In this document: in pieces, positions 1 through 6,638 of the stretch | Position numbering within the stretch: position 1 is the stretch's first letter | Layout of the letters: each line of letters starts with the position of its first letter | Assembly (NCBI GenBank): GCA_025356695.1 | Contig: JANXSE010000340.1 | Coordinates: forward strand, 1 to 10,947 | Origin: Betaproteobacteria bacterium | GTDB lineage: Bacteria; Pseudomonadota; Gammaproteobacteria; Burkholderiales; SG8-41 | Direction: 5' to 3' | Length of the DNA stretch: 10,947 nt | Notes under the pieces: model-generated | Told to the model about the DNA's origin: nothing | Databases searched by the model: none | The model's input: the letters and a program-made list of their open reading frames with translations, nothing else | Translations under genes and position numbers: made by a program

Positions 1-7
1 AGCGGCC

Positions 8-1093
8 ATGCCTGAATTTTTTATCGGCTTGATGTCGGGCACCAGTCTCGACGGCGTCGACGGTGTGCTGGTCGACCTGGCTCACGGCGTACCGCGCCAT
101 CTGGCGCATGCTCATCAGGCGTTCGCGGCGGATTTGCGTGACGAACTGCTGGCGCTAAATGCCGCCGGTGACAACGAACTGGCGCGCGCCGCACGTGCCG
201 CCAACGCGCTGGCGCGAACCTATGCGGCCACCGTTAAAGCACTACTTGCACGGCAACCCGCTGCCAGCGTGCGCGCCATCGGTTGTCACGGCCAGACCGT
301 ACGCCACCAGCCCGCGGACGGCTATAGCATCCAGCTCGTCAACGGTGCGCTGCTCGCCGAACTGACGAACATTGACGTCGTCTGCGATTTTCGCAGCCGC
401 GATATCGCCGCCGGCGGCGAAGGCGCGCCGCTGGTGCCCGCCTTTCATCAGGCGGCGTTCGCCGCAAGCAACATGCATCGCGTCATCGTCAACATCGGCG
501 GCATCGCCAATCTAAGTAATCTGCAGCCGGTGGGAAGCGCCACCGGTTTCGATTGCGGCCCCGGCAACCTGCTGATGGATGCGTGGACGCAGCGCCACCG
601 CAATGAGCCCTTCGATCGCGACGGCGCGTGGGCGGTCAGCGGTCGTGTCATTGCGCCGCTGCTCGCGCACCTGCGCGAGGACGGTTTTTTTTCGCGCCGG
701 CCGCCGAAGAGCAGTGGCCGCGATCTGTTCAATACCGGCTGGCTAGAGCGCCATCTCGGCGGCGCTGAAAAACCGGAGGATGTGCAGGCTACGCTCATGG
801 AACTTACCGCCGGCACCATCAGCGATGCGGTCCTGCGCCATTGCAGCGGCGCGCGTGAAATCTATCTGTGCGGCGGCGGCGCGCGCAATACGGCGCTGTA
901 CCACCGGCTGGAAGAGCGGCTCGCGCCGGCCATCGTCGCCGCCACCGATACGCTCGGCATCAACGCGGAATTCGTCGAAGCGACGGCGTTCGCGTGGCTG
1001 GCGCAACGCACGATGACGGCGCAGTGCGGCAATCTGCCGGCGGTGACCGGCGCGCGCGGCGCGCGCATACTCGGCGCCATGTACCGCGCATGA
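8..1093 (+). CDS. anmK: Anhydro-N-acetylmuramic acid kinase
   Basis: Phosphorylates 1,6-anhydro-MurNAc with hydrolytic ring opening to give MurNAc-6-phosphate, a cytoplasmic step of murein recycling. The 361 residues match the family's usual length of about 360-370. Visible motifs: MSGTSLDGVD at residues 9-18 (ATP/phosphate loop), GCHGQTVRH at 92-100, RDIAAGGEGAPLVPAFH at 131-147, NIGGIANLSN at 162-171, FDCGPGN at 181-187 with Asp182 in the place of the known catalytic base, and CGGGARN at 288-294. The ATG at 8 puts the ATP motif at the usual distance from the N-terminus. The region upstream is outside the window, so the ribosome site and a slightly earlier start cannot be judged. The gene converges on the argC-erpA operon across a shared terminator. 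It is intact; an 8-T run near 684-691 stays in frame and encodes the conserved Phe-Phe region. Confidence 0.97.
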   Translation: MPEFFIGLMSGTSLDGVDGVLVDLAHGVPRHLAHAHQAFAADLRDELLALNAAGDNELARAARAANALARTYAATVKALLARQPAASVRAIGCHGQTVRHQPADGYSIQLVNGALLAELTNIDVVCDFRSRDIAAGGEGAPLVPAFHQAAFAASNMHRVIVNIGGIANLSNLQPVGSATGFDCGPGNLLMDAWTQRHRNEPFDRDGAWAVSGRVIAPLLAHLREDGFFSRRPPKSSGRDLFNTGWLERHLGGAEKPEDVQATLMELTAGTISDAVLRHCSGAREIYLCGGGARNTALYHRLEERLAPAIVAATDTLGINAEFVEATAFAWLAQRTMTAQCGNLPAVTGARGARILGAMYRA

Positions 1094-1094
1094 A

Positions 1095-1117
1095 AAAAGG
1101 CGCCAGCGGCGCCTTTT
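1095..1117. terminator. Bidirectional intrinsic terminator between anmK and erpA
   Basis: Perfect inverted repeat: AAAAGGCGCC (1095-1104), loop AGC, GGCGCCTTTT (1108-1117). It begins 2 nt after the anmK stop and ends 18 nt before the erpA stop. Read leftward (for erpA), the GC stem is followed by six T residues (complement of 1098-1093). Read rightward (for anmK), it is followed by four T residues. It should therefore end both converging transcripts, more strongly for the minus-strand operon. Confidence 0.88.
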
Positions 1118-1135
1118 CCCGGAGCAGCTTTTTAC

Positions 1136-1486
1136 TCAGGCCGAGAACGACGAACCGCAGCCGCAGGTTGATGTGGCGTTGGGGTTCTTGATCACGAACT
1201 GCGCGCCTTCGGCGTTTTCCTGATAGTCGATTTCGGCGCCGGTCAGGTATTGCAGACTCATCGGATCGATCAGCAGCGTTACACCGTTCTTTTGCATCGG
1301 CGTATCGTCATCGTTGACCGCTTCTTCAAACGTAAATCCATATTGAAAGCCCGAGCAGCCGCCGCCGGTGACGAACACCCGCAGCTTGAGCTCTTCGTTG
1401 CCCTCTTCTTCGATCAGCTGTTTGACCTTGTTGGCGGCGTTATCGGTAAAAACCAGCGGTACCGGCATTTCTGTCATTGCGTTCAT
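1136..1486 (-). CDS. erpA: A-type iron-sulfur cluster insertion protein ErpA
   Basis: Small cytoplasmic carrier that receives Fe-S clusters from the assembly machinery and delivers them to apo-enzymes. The start chosen is the ATG at 1486 (116 residues). AGGAG lies 6 nt upstream (1497-1493), whereas the longer frame would need a TTG at 1501 with no comparable site. The HesB/IscA fold is clear: [13 protein letters not shown] carries the first ligand Cys44, and [10 protein letters not shown] near the C-terminus carries Cys108 and Cys110, the CxC pair (numbering from this start). Length and the ending match ErpA rather than the Isc-operon IscA, and no isc genes are nearby. It lies 20 nt downstream of the bactofilin gene on the same strand and appears to be the last gene of the argC operon. 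Confidence 0.95.
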   Translation of the reverse strand: MNAMTEMPVPLVFTDNAANKVKQLIEEEGNEELKLRVFVTGGGCSGFQYGFTFEEAVNDDDTPMQKNGVTLLIDPMSLQYLTGAEIDYQENAEGAQFVIKNPNATSTCGCGSSFSA

Positions 1487-1506
1487 GATCTGCTCCTGCA
1501 AAAAAA

Positions 1507-1917
1507 TTATTCGGCAACGGCGGGCTTGATCGGCACGACCTTGTCGGACTTGCCTTCGGGTTGATACACCAGACGCCCCTGCACCACCGCGCCGAGCTGG
1601 ATTTCCAGCGTGCGGTAATGGACATCTCCTGTGACATTGGCTTTGCCCTGCAGTTCAACATATTCGACGGCGTGCACGGGGCCGACGACGGTGCCGTTGA
1701 TCACGGCATGCGCGACGCGGATTTCGCCCTCGATGCGCGCCTGGTCGGACAGCACCAGCGTACCCGGCTTGTCTTCGGCGGAAATCACGTTGCCGCGAAC
1801 GTGTCCGTCCACGCGCAACCCGCCGCTGAAGTTGATGTCGCCGTTAATCGTGGTGCCAGCGCCGATCAAACAATCAATGCGGTTCTGCGGTTTGTTGCTC
1901 TTGCTGCTTCCAAACAT
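1507..1917 (-). CDS. Bactofilin family cytoskeletal protein (DUF583)
   Basis: Bactofilins polymerise without nucleotide into cytoplasmic, often membrane-associated filaments that localise cell-wall or morphogenesis enzymes. The protein has 136 residues: a short polar N-tail (1-13), a core of about residues 14-118, and a charged Pro/Lys tail (119-136). The core shows the short right-handed beta-helix rungs typical of the family, with Gly spaced along [44 protein letters not shown] and AVVQGRLVY. The ATG start is supported by AGGGGG (1928-1923) 5 nt upstream, which overlaps the stop of the preceding gene, suggesting coupled translation. It sits between a bitopic coiled-coil protein gene and erpA. 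The family call is secure; the cellular target is unknown. Confidence 0.92.
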   Translation of the reverse strand: MFGSSKSNKPQNRIDCLIGAGTTINGDINFSGGLRVDGHVRGNVISAEDKPGTLVLSDQARIEGEIRVAHAVINGTVVGPVHAVEYVELQGKANVTGDVHYRTLEIQLGAVVQGRLVYQPEGKSDKVVPIKPAVAE

Positions 1918-1927
1918 GCTTGCCCCC

Positions 1928-2647
1928 TCAAGACAGGTTGGCCTGCTGGGTCAACCGTGGTTCCTTGCCGTCTCCCTCGAGCACCCTCACCTGCATGCCC
2001 TTGACCACCGTGCCCGGCGTTACACGAAACGTGCCTTCGACACGCTGGTAAAACCGGAAATTCAGTTTGAAGCCCCTGGCGTCCTTGTCGTCGTCCGCCG
2101 GCAGCGTCATCACCGTCTTCTTGCCGTCCTGCTGCAAATTCACCACAAACTGCAGGCGCCCCTGGAAGTCTTTGCTGCGCTGCCCGGTCTGGGTCAGCAG
2201 CAGGCGGTAACGGAACTCGCCGGGGAGGGCGTCATTCTGCACCATGAAGCGGTTAACCGCCACTCCGCCTTCCTTTCCCCCTGATGGCATCAGGGTCTGG
2301 AAAAATGCGAGGTCTTCCTTGAGCGTGGCGTTCTCTTCGGTCAATGAACGCATCTGTTTAATCAGATCTTCATAGGTTGCGCGTTCAATCTGCATCTGCC
2401 GCTCGAGCTGGGCAAGGTTGCCGCTCAATTGCGCGACATCCTGCTCGTATTTCGCGTTGGCGGTGGTCAGTCGCTGCAACTCGTGATCGGCCTCGCTTTG
2501 ATCGAAGCCGGCGAATTTCCTGCCGAAATCATATGCCGTGCGCGAAAACATCATGACCACCACCATCAGCGCGACAAAGGCAAGCCAGCGCCAGTACCAC
2601 GGGATCGCCGTGTGTACCGTCACGCGCGGTGCAGCGATGCCGAACAT
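1928..2647 (-). CDS. Bitopic membrane protein with periplasmic coiled coil (DUF6776-like)
   Basis: No defined function. From the ATG at 2647 it has 239 residues: a short basic N-tail (1-16), one hydrophobic segment at about 17-37 beginning with an aromatic PWYWRW belt, a heptad-rich coiled coil at about 52-118, and a C-terminal beta-rich domain at about 128-225. This layout matches the DUF6776 family found beside argC and bactofilin genes in betaproteobacteria. Topology is probably N-in with the coiled coil in the periplasm. The start is unresolved. The ATG at 2647 has no clear ribosome site. An in-frame GTG at 2716 overlaps argC by 52 nt and also has none. An ATT at 2677 sits 8 nt after GGAG and would give the upstream [10 protein letters not shown] stretch. 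The stop is 10 nt from the bactofilin start, so these two proteins are likely made together and may cooperate at the envelope (inference). Confidence 0.8.
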   Translation of the reverse strand: MFGIAAPRVTVHTAIPWYWRWLAFVALMVVVMMFSRTAYDFGRKFAGFDQSEADHELQRLTTANAKYEQDVAQLSGNLAQLERQMQIERATYEDLIKQMRSLTEENATLKEDLAFFQTLMPSGGKEGGVAVNRFMVQNDALPGEFRYRLLLTQTGQRSKDFQGRLQFVVNLQQDGKKTVMTLPADDDKDARGFKLNFRFYQRVEGTFRVTPGTVVKGMQVRVLEGDGKEPRLTQQANLS

Positions 2648-2664
2648 GCGCTGCAGCCGTTTGA

Positions 2665-3711
2665 TCAGGGCATTAATGGGACCTGCTCCAGGCCGGTCGT
2701 TTCCGCGAAGCCGCACATCAGGTTCATGTTCTGCACGGCCTGCCCGGCGGCACCTTTGGTCAGATTATCGATTACCGACAACACCACCGCCGTGGTACCG
2801 CCGTGCGGACGATGCACGGCGATCCGGCACAGGTTGCTGCCGCGCACCGAACGCGTGTCCGGATGACTGCCGGCGGGCATGACGTCGACAAACGGCTCGC
2901 CGGCATAGGTCTTTTCATACAACGCCTGCAAATCAACCTCGCCCGACAGCGTCGCGTAAAGCGTGGCGTGAATGCCGCGGATCATCGGCGTCAGGTGCGG
3001 CGTGAAAATCAGGCCGACACCGGCGCCGGCCATCGCGGCGAGTCCCTGTGCGATCTCCGGATGGTGGCGATGTCCCATCACGCCATAGGCCTTGAAATTG
3101 TCGGCCGCCTCGGCAAACAGCGTATGCACCTCGGCCTTGCGGCCGGCACCACTGACGCCGGACTTGGCATCGGCGATCAGTTGCCGCAGATCGACCAGTT
3201 TGTCGCGCACGAGCGGCAGAAAGCCGAGTTGCACGGCGGTCGGATAACAACCGGGATTGGCGACGATGCGCGCACCGCGGATCTGTTCGCGATTGACTTC
3301 GGGCAGACCGTAGACCGCTTCTGCGACCAGCTCGGGGCAGACGTGTTTGACTCCGTACCACTTTTCCCAGGTCGGGATGTCCTTGATGCGAAAGTCGGCG
3401 GCGATATCGATAATCCTGATGCCGGCGTCGTACAAGGCGCGTGCCTGTTGCATGGCCACCCCGTTGGGCGTGGCAAAGAATACGAGGTCGCATTTTTTCA
3501 GCGCCGCGTCCGACGGCGCGCTGAATTCAAGATCGACCCGTCCGCGCAAACTGGGAAACATCGCCGACACCCGCGTGCCGGCTTCGCCGCGCGAAGTAAT
3601 CAGCGCAATGTCCGCGTTGGGATGCTGTGCCAGCAACCGCAACAGTTCCACACCGGTATAACCGGTGCCGCCTACCACTCCGATTTTGAGTTTGCCTGCC
3701 ATTGTCGTCAT
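2665..3711 (-). CDS. argC: N-acetyl-gamma-glutamyl-phosphate reductase
   Basis: NADPH-dependent reduction of N-acetylglutamyl phosphate to N-acetylglutamate semialdehyde, the third step of arginine synthesis in the cytoplasm. The 348 residues are full length for the long (type 1) family. Residues 9-21 hold the Rossmann loop ([13 protein letters not shown]). ANPGCYPTA at 151-159 carries the catalytic Cys155, and GHRHHPEI at 213-220 is the conserved His segment. The start is ATG 3711; a second ATG at 3702 (MAGKLKIG) is equally plausible, and both have only a weak GGA upstream. It is the first gene of the argC, DUF6776, bactofilin, erpA series and lies downstream of the rpsI terminator, so it needs its own promoter. 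The ArgC tail overlaps the possible upstream starts of the next gene. Confidence 0.97.
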   Translation of the reverse strand: MTTMAGKLKIGVVGGTGYTGVELLRLLAQHPNADIALITSRGEAGTRVSAMFPSLRGRVDLEFSAPSDAALKKCDLVFFATPNGVAMQQARALYDAGIRIIDIAADFRIKDIPTWEKWYGVKHVCPELVAEAVYGLPEVNREQIRGARIVANPGCYPTAVQLGFLPLVRDKLVDLRQLIADAKSGVSGAGRKAEVHTLFAEAADNFKAYGVMGHRHHPEIAQGLAAMAGAGVGLIFTPHLTPMIRGIHATLYATLSGEVDLQALYEKTYAGEPFVDVMPAGSHPDTRSVRGSNLCRIAVHRPHGGTTAVVLSVIDNLTKGAAGQAVQNMNLMCGFAETTGLEQVPLMP

Positions 3712-3732
3712 CCGTTATGCGGTGCCGCACTT

Positions 3733-3753
3733 GCAGTGCACTGCGATATTGTA
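3733..3753 (-). promoter_or_regulatory. Possible argC promoter -10 with overlapping palindrome
   Basis: The 93-nt gap between the rpsI stop and argC must hold the argC promoter, because a strong terminator precedes it. On the minus strand a TACAAT (3753-3748) is the best -10 match; no good -35 lies 16-18 nt upstream, where the terminator stem sits. A perfect 12-bp palindrome, GCAGTGCACTGC (3733-3744), falls at the predicted transcription start, where an operator would act. The regulator is unknown, and the palindrome is not an obvious match to the AT-rich ARG box. Confidence 0.3.
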
Positions 3754-3760
3754 AGTGACA

Positions 3761-3788
3761 AAAAAGCCGCCCGCAGGCGGCTTTTTTT
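3761..3788 (-). terminator. Intrinsic terminator after rpsI
   Basis: Inverted repeat GCCGCC (3766-3771), loop CGCA, GGCGGC (3776-3781), flanked by A residues (3760-3765) and seven T residues (3782-3788). Read on the minus strand it is a GC stem followed by six T residues, 17 nt after the rpsI stop. It ends the rplM-rpsI transcript before argC. Confidence 0.88.
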
Positions 3789-3804
3789 GGCCGGAACCGG
3801 CAGC

Positions 3805-4206
3805 TTAACGTTTCGAGAACTGTTTGCGACGGCGTGCTTTGTGCAGACCGACTTTTTTGCGCTCGACTTCGCGTGCATCGCGCGTCACCAGGCCTGCTTT
3901 TTTCAGGATGGGCTTCAACGCGGCATCGAATTCGATCAGTGCACGTGCAATACCGTGACGCACTGCACCGGCCTGGCCGGATTCACCGCCGCCGTTCACA
4001 TTCACCATGATGTCGAACGCGTTCAGGCGGTCGGTCAGCACCAGCGGCTGGCGCACCACCATGCGGCCGGTTTCACGCGAGAAAAACGTGTCGACCGGTT
4101 TATCGTTGACGATAATTTCGCCTTTGCCGGCTTTCAGGAACACGCGGGCGATCGCACTTTTGCGACGGCCGGTGCCGTAGTTGTATTGCGGATATTTGAT
4201 AGCCAT
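3805..4206 (-). CDS. rpsI: 30S ribosomal protein S9
   Basis: Component of the 30S head, with a C-terminal tail that reaches the P-site tRNA. The 133 residues are close to the usual 130. The [15 protein letters not shown] motif is at residues 11-25. The region [21 protein letters not shown] follows near residues 69-89, and the basic tail ends in the hallmark Lys-Gln-Phe-Ser-Lys-Arg. The start ATG lies 4 nt after the rplM stop, and AGGG inside the end of rplM serves as the ribosome site, so translation is probably coupled to rplM. The intrinsic terminator follows directly. No anomalies. Confidence 0.98.
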   Translation of the reverse strand: MAIKYPQYNYGTGRRKSAIARVFLKAGKGEIIVNDKPVDTFFSRETGRMVVRQPLVLTDRLNAFDIMVNVNGGGESGQAGAVRHGIARALIEFDAALKPILKKAGLVTRDAREVERKKVGLHKARRRKQFSKR

Positions 4207-4210
4207 GGAA

Positions 4211-4645
4211 TCAGGCCCTTATTTCAAGAGTTTTCGGTTGCTGCGCGCTGTGCGGATGGCTGGTGCCGACGTAAACCTTCAGCTTTTTCAGCATCGCGTA
4301 ACCCAGCGGGCCTTTCGGCAGCATGCCCTTGACCGCGATTTCGAGCACGCGGCCCGGATGACGATCATGCAATTTGCGGAAATTGGTCGTATACAAACCG
4401 CCCGGATACGTGCTGTGGCGATGGTACAACTTGGCGTTGGCCTTGTTACCGGTGACGCGCAGTTTATCGACGTTGACGACGACGATGCAATCACCGGTGT
4501 CAACGTGCGGCGTGAATTCCGGCTTGTGCTTGCCACGCAGACGATGGGCGAGCGCAGCCGCCAGCCGCCCGAGCACTTTGTCCTGCGCGTCCACGACAAA
4601 CCAGTCGTGCGTAACTTCTTGGGCTTTTGCTGTAAAAGTCTTCAT
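4211..4645 (-). CDS. rplM: 50S ribosomal protein L13
   Basis: Early-assembly protein of the 50S subunit. From ATG 4645 it has 144 residues (142 in E. coli). The N-terminus [20 protein letters not shown] is the standard L13 beginning. [21 protein letters not shown], the central [16 protein letters not shown] stretch and [15 protein letters not shown] are the family core. The open frame continues 48 codons upstream, but that part is low-complexity arginine and proline and lies across the promoter, so it is not coding. The Shine-Dalgarno is weak (GGGTTGG region). The leader from the predicted transcription start is about 40 nt and can form a small hairpin (4657-4669). L13 is a known autogenous regulator in some bacteria, but I see no recognisable L13 leader motif here. 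Confidence 0.98.
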   Translation of the reverse strand: MKTFTAKAQEVTHDWFVVDAQDKVLGRLAAALAHRLRGKHKPEFTPHVDTGDCIVVVNVDKLRVTGNKANAKLYHRHSTYPGGLYTTNFRKLHDRHPGRVLEIAVKGMLPKGPLGYAMLKKLKVYVGTSHPHSAQQPKTLEIRA

Positions 4646-4692
4646 AAACCAACCCGCTATCTCTGACAGTTGAAAACGACGGAAAGCCGCGG

Positions 4693-4722
4693 ATTTTATG
4701 ACGAAATTCGCAGGCCTGTCAA
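4693..4722 (-). promoter_or_regulatory. Sigma70 promoter for rplM-rpsI
   Basis: On the minus strand TTGACA (4722-4717, perfect consensus) is followed after 18 nt by TAAAAT (4698-4693, 5 of 6). Transcription should start near 4686, giving a leader of about 40 nt before the rplM ATG at 4645. This is the strongest promoter in the window, as expected for ribosomal protein genes. Confidence 0.82.
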
Positions 4723-4749
4723 ACCCGGCGTGCGCCGGTGGCTTGCCGG

Positions 4750-4776
4750 GCCGGCGCCGGCGCCGGCGGAATTCCG
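4750..4776. repeat. Three tandem GCCGGC units next to a CGGAATTCCG palindrome
   Basis: GCCGGC occurs three times in tandem at 4750-4767 (18 bp, itself fully self-complementary) and runs into the palindrome CGGAATTCCG at 4767-4776. It lies in the 173-nt divergent region between rplM and the OsmC-like gene, upstream of the rplM -35 and in the -35 zone of a possible promoter for the OsmC-like gene. It may only reflect GC-rich intergenic sequence. Confidence 0.6.
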
Positions 4777-4786
4777 TCCGGTCGGG

Positions 4787-4792
4787 CATAAT
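4787..4792 (+). promoter_or_regulatory. Possible -10 box for the OsmC-like gene
   Basis: CATAAT (5 of 6 to TATAAT) lies 26 nt before the ATG at 4819, placing a transcription start near 4799. The -35 position is occupied by GC-rich repeat sequence with no match to TTGACA, so the promoter would be weak or activator-dependent. Confidence 0.35.
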
Positions 4793-4818
4793 CCGGTGTT
4801 TTCAGCGGGATTAAGCGT

Positions 4819-5235
4819 ATGAAAGCGCGCATTAAATGGGTGGAAAACGTCTGTTTCATGGGTGAGTCCGGCAGCGGCCACGCCGTAGTGATGGATGGCG
4901 CCCCGGAAGGCGGCGGACGCAATCTGGGCATGCGCCCGATGGAAACCGTTCTCATCGGCACCGGCGGCTGCACCGCCTATGACGTCGTCCATATCCTCAA
5001 AAAATCGCGTGCCGACATCACCGACTGTGTCGTCGAAATCGATTCGGAACGCGCCGACGAGGATCCCAAGGTCTTCACGAAGATCCATTTTCACTACATC
5101 GTCACCGGCCGCCAATTGAAACCGCAGCAGGTCGAACGCGCAGTACACCTGACCGCGGAGAAATATTGCTCGGCCTCGATCATGCTCGGTAAGACCGCCG
5201 CCATCACCCACGACTTCGAGATCCGCGAAGCCTGA
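4819..5235 (+). CDS. OsmC/YhfA-like redox protein
   Basis: OsmC-superfamily proteins reduce organic or fatty-acid hydroperoxides through a pair of reactive cysteines. This 138-residue member resembles the YhfA-type branch rather than classical OsmC or Ohr. It has GTGGCTAYDVVHILKK with Cys51 at residues 47-62, and EKYCSASIML with Cys117 at 115-124, which are the two family cysteines. Cys12 and Cys70 are additional. The ATG at 4819 has GGGA (4807-4810) 8 nt upstream. It is transcribed divergently from rplM and converges on coq7 with a 29-nt gap that holds no clear terminator. An OsmC-like gene beside rplM and coq7 is an arrangement I associate with betaproteobacteria. The substrate is not known for this branch, so peroxidase activity is inferred from the family only. 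Confidence 0.92.
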   Translation: MKARIKWVENVCFMGESGSGHAVVMDGAPEGGGRNLGMRPMETVLIGTGGCTAYDVVHILKKSRADITDCVVEIDSERADEDPKVFTKIHFHYIVTGRQLKPQQVERAVHLTAEKYCSASIMLGKTAAITHDFEIREA

Positions 5236-5264
5236 ACCCCCGCGTGCGGTGTCCGGCGCCGCGC

Positions 5265-5888
5265 TCAGAAACGAAACGTCGTTTCGGTCATCAATTTTGA
5301 GCCGAGTTTCATCGCCTGCTTGAGCGGCTGCGGCAGTTCGGCGCCGCCGTGTTCGACCGCCGTGCGCGCGTGGCGCGCCTCGTCCGCCTTCATTTGATCG
5401 ACGATGGCGCGGCTTTTTACGTCGGCATCGGGCAGGCGCCCGAGATGACTGTCGAGATGGCTCTCGACCTGACGTTCGGTCTCGGCAAGAAAACCCAGGT
5501 TCCATTTATCACCGGCGATGCCGGCAATCGCGCCCAGCGCAAACGAGCCGGCGTAAAACAGCGGATTCAATACGCTGACGCGGCTACCCAGTTCGGTGAT
5601 GCGCTGTTCGGTCCACGCCAGATGGTCGGTTTCTTCCGCGGCGGCCTGTTCGAGTGCGCCGCGCGCAGACGGATTGCGCGCCGTCAGCGCCTGCCCCTGA
5701 TACAAAGCCTGCGCGCAGATTTCACCGGTGTGATTGACGCGCATCAGCGCCGCCGACAGGGCGCGCTGCGCGGCGTCGAGTTCGCCATCGTCGATGGTGG
5801 CGTCGGGATGCGGGCGCGCGCTGCGTGCCGGCGCCATCAGGGTGCGCAGTCCGTTGTCGAAAGCAACAATCAAACGATCAATATCCAT
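5265..5888 (-). CDS. coq7: 2-nonaprenyl-3-methyl-6-methoxy-1,4-benzoquinol hydroxylase (Coq7)
   Basis: Di-iron monooxygenase that hydroxylates demethoxyubiquinol, the penultimate step of ubiquinone synthesis, at the inner membrane. The 207 residues are typical for bacterial Coq7. Ligand motifs appear in order: NHTGEICAQ (Glu56), EETDH (Glu86, His89), ERQVESHL (Glu142 the likely ligand, Glu138 nearby) and DEARH (Glu170, His173). A hydrophobic stretch at about 108-126 ([19 protein letters not shown]) is the membrane-contact segment. The ATG at 5888 has a weak GGA upstream. The methyltransferase gene ends 78 nt upstream on the same strand, and a possible promoter lies in that gap. All ligand residues are present, so the enzyme should be active. 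An E. coli-type UbiF is not needed for this step where Coq7 is present. Confidence 0.96.
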   Translation of the reverse strand: MDIDRLIVAFDNGLRTLMAPARSARPHPDATIDDGELDAAQRALSAALMRVNHTGEICAQALYQGQALTARNPSARGALEQAAAEETDHLAWTEQRITELGSRVSVLNPLFYAGSFALGAIAGIAGDKWNLGFLAETERQVESHLDSHLGRLPDADVKSRAIVDQMKADEARHARTAVEHGGAELPQPLKQAMKLGSKLMTETTFRF

Positions 5889-5929
5889 GGCGCAATTCCG
5901 CGTTTCGTAACGTTAACGGTCGGGAACCC

Positions 5930-5958
5930 ATTTTACGACCATGCAGGGTGAATTCACC
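5930..5958 (-). promoter_or_regulatory. Possible coq7 promoter with a 12-bp palindrome
   Basis: On the minus strand TAAAAT (5935-5930) could be a -10 box for coq7, giving a leader of about 35 nt. The -35 zone is taken by the perfect palindrome GGTGAATTCACC (5947-5958), which matches TTGACA poorly. A palindrome over the -35 suggests operator control, but this is inference from position only. Confidence 0.25.
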
Positions 5959-5966
5959 GTACGATC

Positions 5967-6575
5967 TCAGGCTGCGGTTTTTTTGCGCGCGCGCAGGTTC
6001 AGGCTGATCGGCCGGTACTTGAAGAGAAAATTGCTCGAGTCGTCGAACAAATCGAAACCGGCGACACGTTCGATGTCGACAAACCCGGCCTTTTGCAGGC
6101 GCGAAGTCAGCGCTTCCGCATCGTAACCGGCGTAATGGAAATCTGCGGGCGTCAGTTGCCCGCCGTACAGCATGCGCATCACCTGGTAACGGTCCTCTGC
6201 ATTCATGGCGGGATCGACATAGAGCGCGCACAGCGCCGCCAGATCGGGTACGCCGACGCGCAAGCTGCCACCCGCAACCAGCACGCGGTTGAATTCGTCG
6301 AGTGCTACCGGCAGTTCATGCTTGAAGCCCAGGTGTTCGAGCACGTGTGAGGCGTAAATTTCCGACACCGTTTCATCCGCAAACTGCCGCAGGTCGGCGC
6401 AATGTCCGACGAAATCGACCTGCGGCCCTGCCTCCACATCGAATATTTTCCAGTCCGGATGCGACTGCCGGCCGCCAATATGCAGGCGCAACGGCCCCGC
6501 GCCTCGCACTTGCGTAGCGCCACCGCGCCCGCTGCGAGCCGGCTGCATCAGGCTTTTCAGGAAAGAGAAAAACAT
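5967..6575 (-). CDS. Class I SAM-dependent methyltransferase, COG4627-like
   Basis: From ATG 6575 the protein has 202 residues. Residues 29-47 (LRLHIGGRQSHPDWKIFDV) form the SAM-binding motif I, with Asp46 as the likely ribose-binding acidic residue. DLRQF (61-65) and IYASHVLEHL (73-82) are the markers of the COG4627 group, followed by FNRVLVAGGSLRVGVPD at 95-111 and a C-terminal HYAGYDAEALTSRLQKAGF segment. The usual Gly-x-Gly pattern is slightly altered (Gly-Gly-Arg). The open frame extends 56 codons further upstream, but that part runs through the gap and into trpC in another frame and shows no family match. There is no good ribosome site. It starts 49 nt after the trpC stop, so it may be co-transcribed with trpC. 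The substrate is unknown; relatives often sit in surface-polysaccharide or protein-modification loci. Confidence 0.85.
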   Translation of the reverse strand: MFFSFLKSLMQPARSGRGGATQVRGAGPLRLHIGGRQSHPDWKIFDVEAGPQVDFVGHCADLRQFADETVSEIYASHVLEHLGFKHELPVALDEFNRVLVAGGSLRVGVPDLAALCALYVDPAMNAEDRYQVMRMLYGGQLTPADFHYAGYDAEALTSRLQKAGFVDIERVAGFDLFDDSSNFLFKYRPISLNLRARKKTAA

Positions 6576-6615
6576 CGGGGCATGGAATCCTTGTCTGTGC
6601 GGTCCGTCCGCGCCC

Positions 6616-6638
6616 TCGCGACGGTCAATCCGTCGCGA
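6616..6638 (-). other. Stem-loop enclosing the trpC stop codon
   Basis: A perfect 9-bp inverted repeat, TCGCGACGG (6616-6624) and CCGTCGCGA (6630-6638), with a 5-nt loop. The trpC stop codon occupies 6627-6625 on the minus strand and therefore lies in the loop. No T-run follows, so it is not a standard intrinsic terminator. It could protect the trpC 3' end or reduce read-through into the methyltransferase gene. Confidence 0.6.

Noticed and set aside
684..691. An 8-T run inside anmK as a possible slippage or programmed frameshift site
   Set aside because: The zero frame encodes the conserved Phe-Phe segment and continues through all later motifs, so no shift is needed.
2803..4332. A 509-codon plus-strand open frame across argC, the rpsI terminator and rpsI
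   Set aside because: It is the antisense shadow of two secure genes and crosses a terminator. Its translation is rich in His, Arg and Ala with no family match. Long antisense frames are common in GC-rich DNA.
4646..4789. A 48-codon upstream extension of rplM
   Set aside because: It passes through a near-consensus promoter, has low-complexity Arg/Pro content, and L13 families start at the Met encoded at 4645.
4696..5505. A 269-codon minus-strand frame opposite the OsmC-like gene and the coq7 end
   Set aside because: It shadows two well-supported genes and has no recognisable domain.
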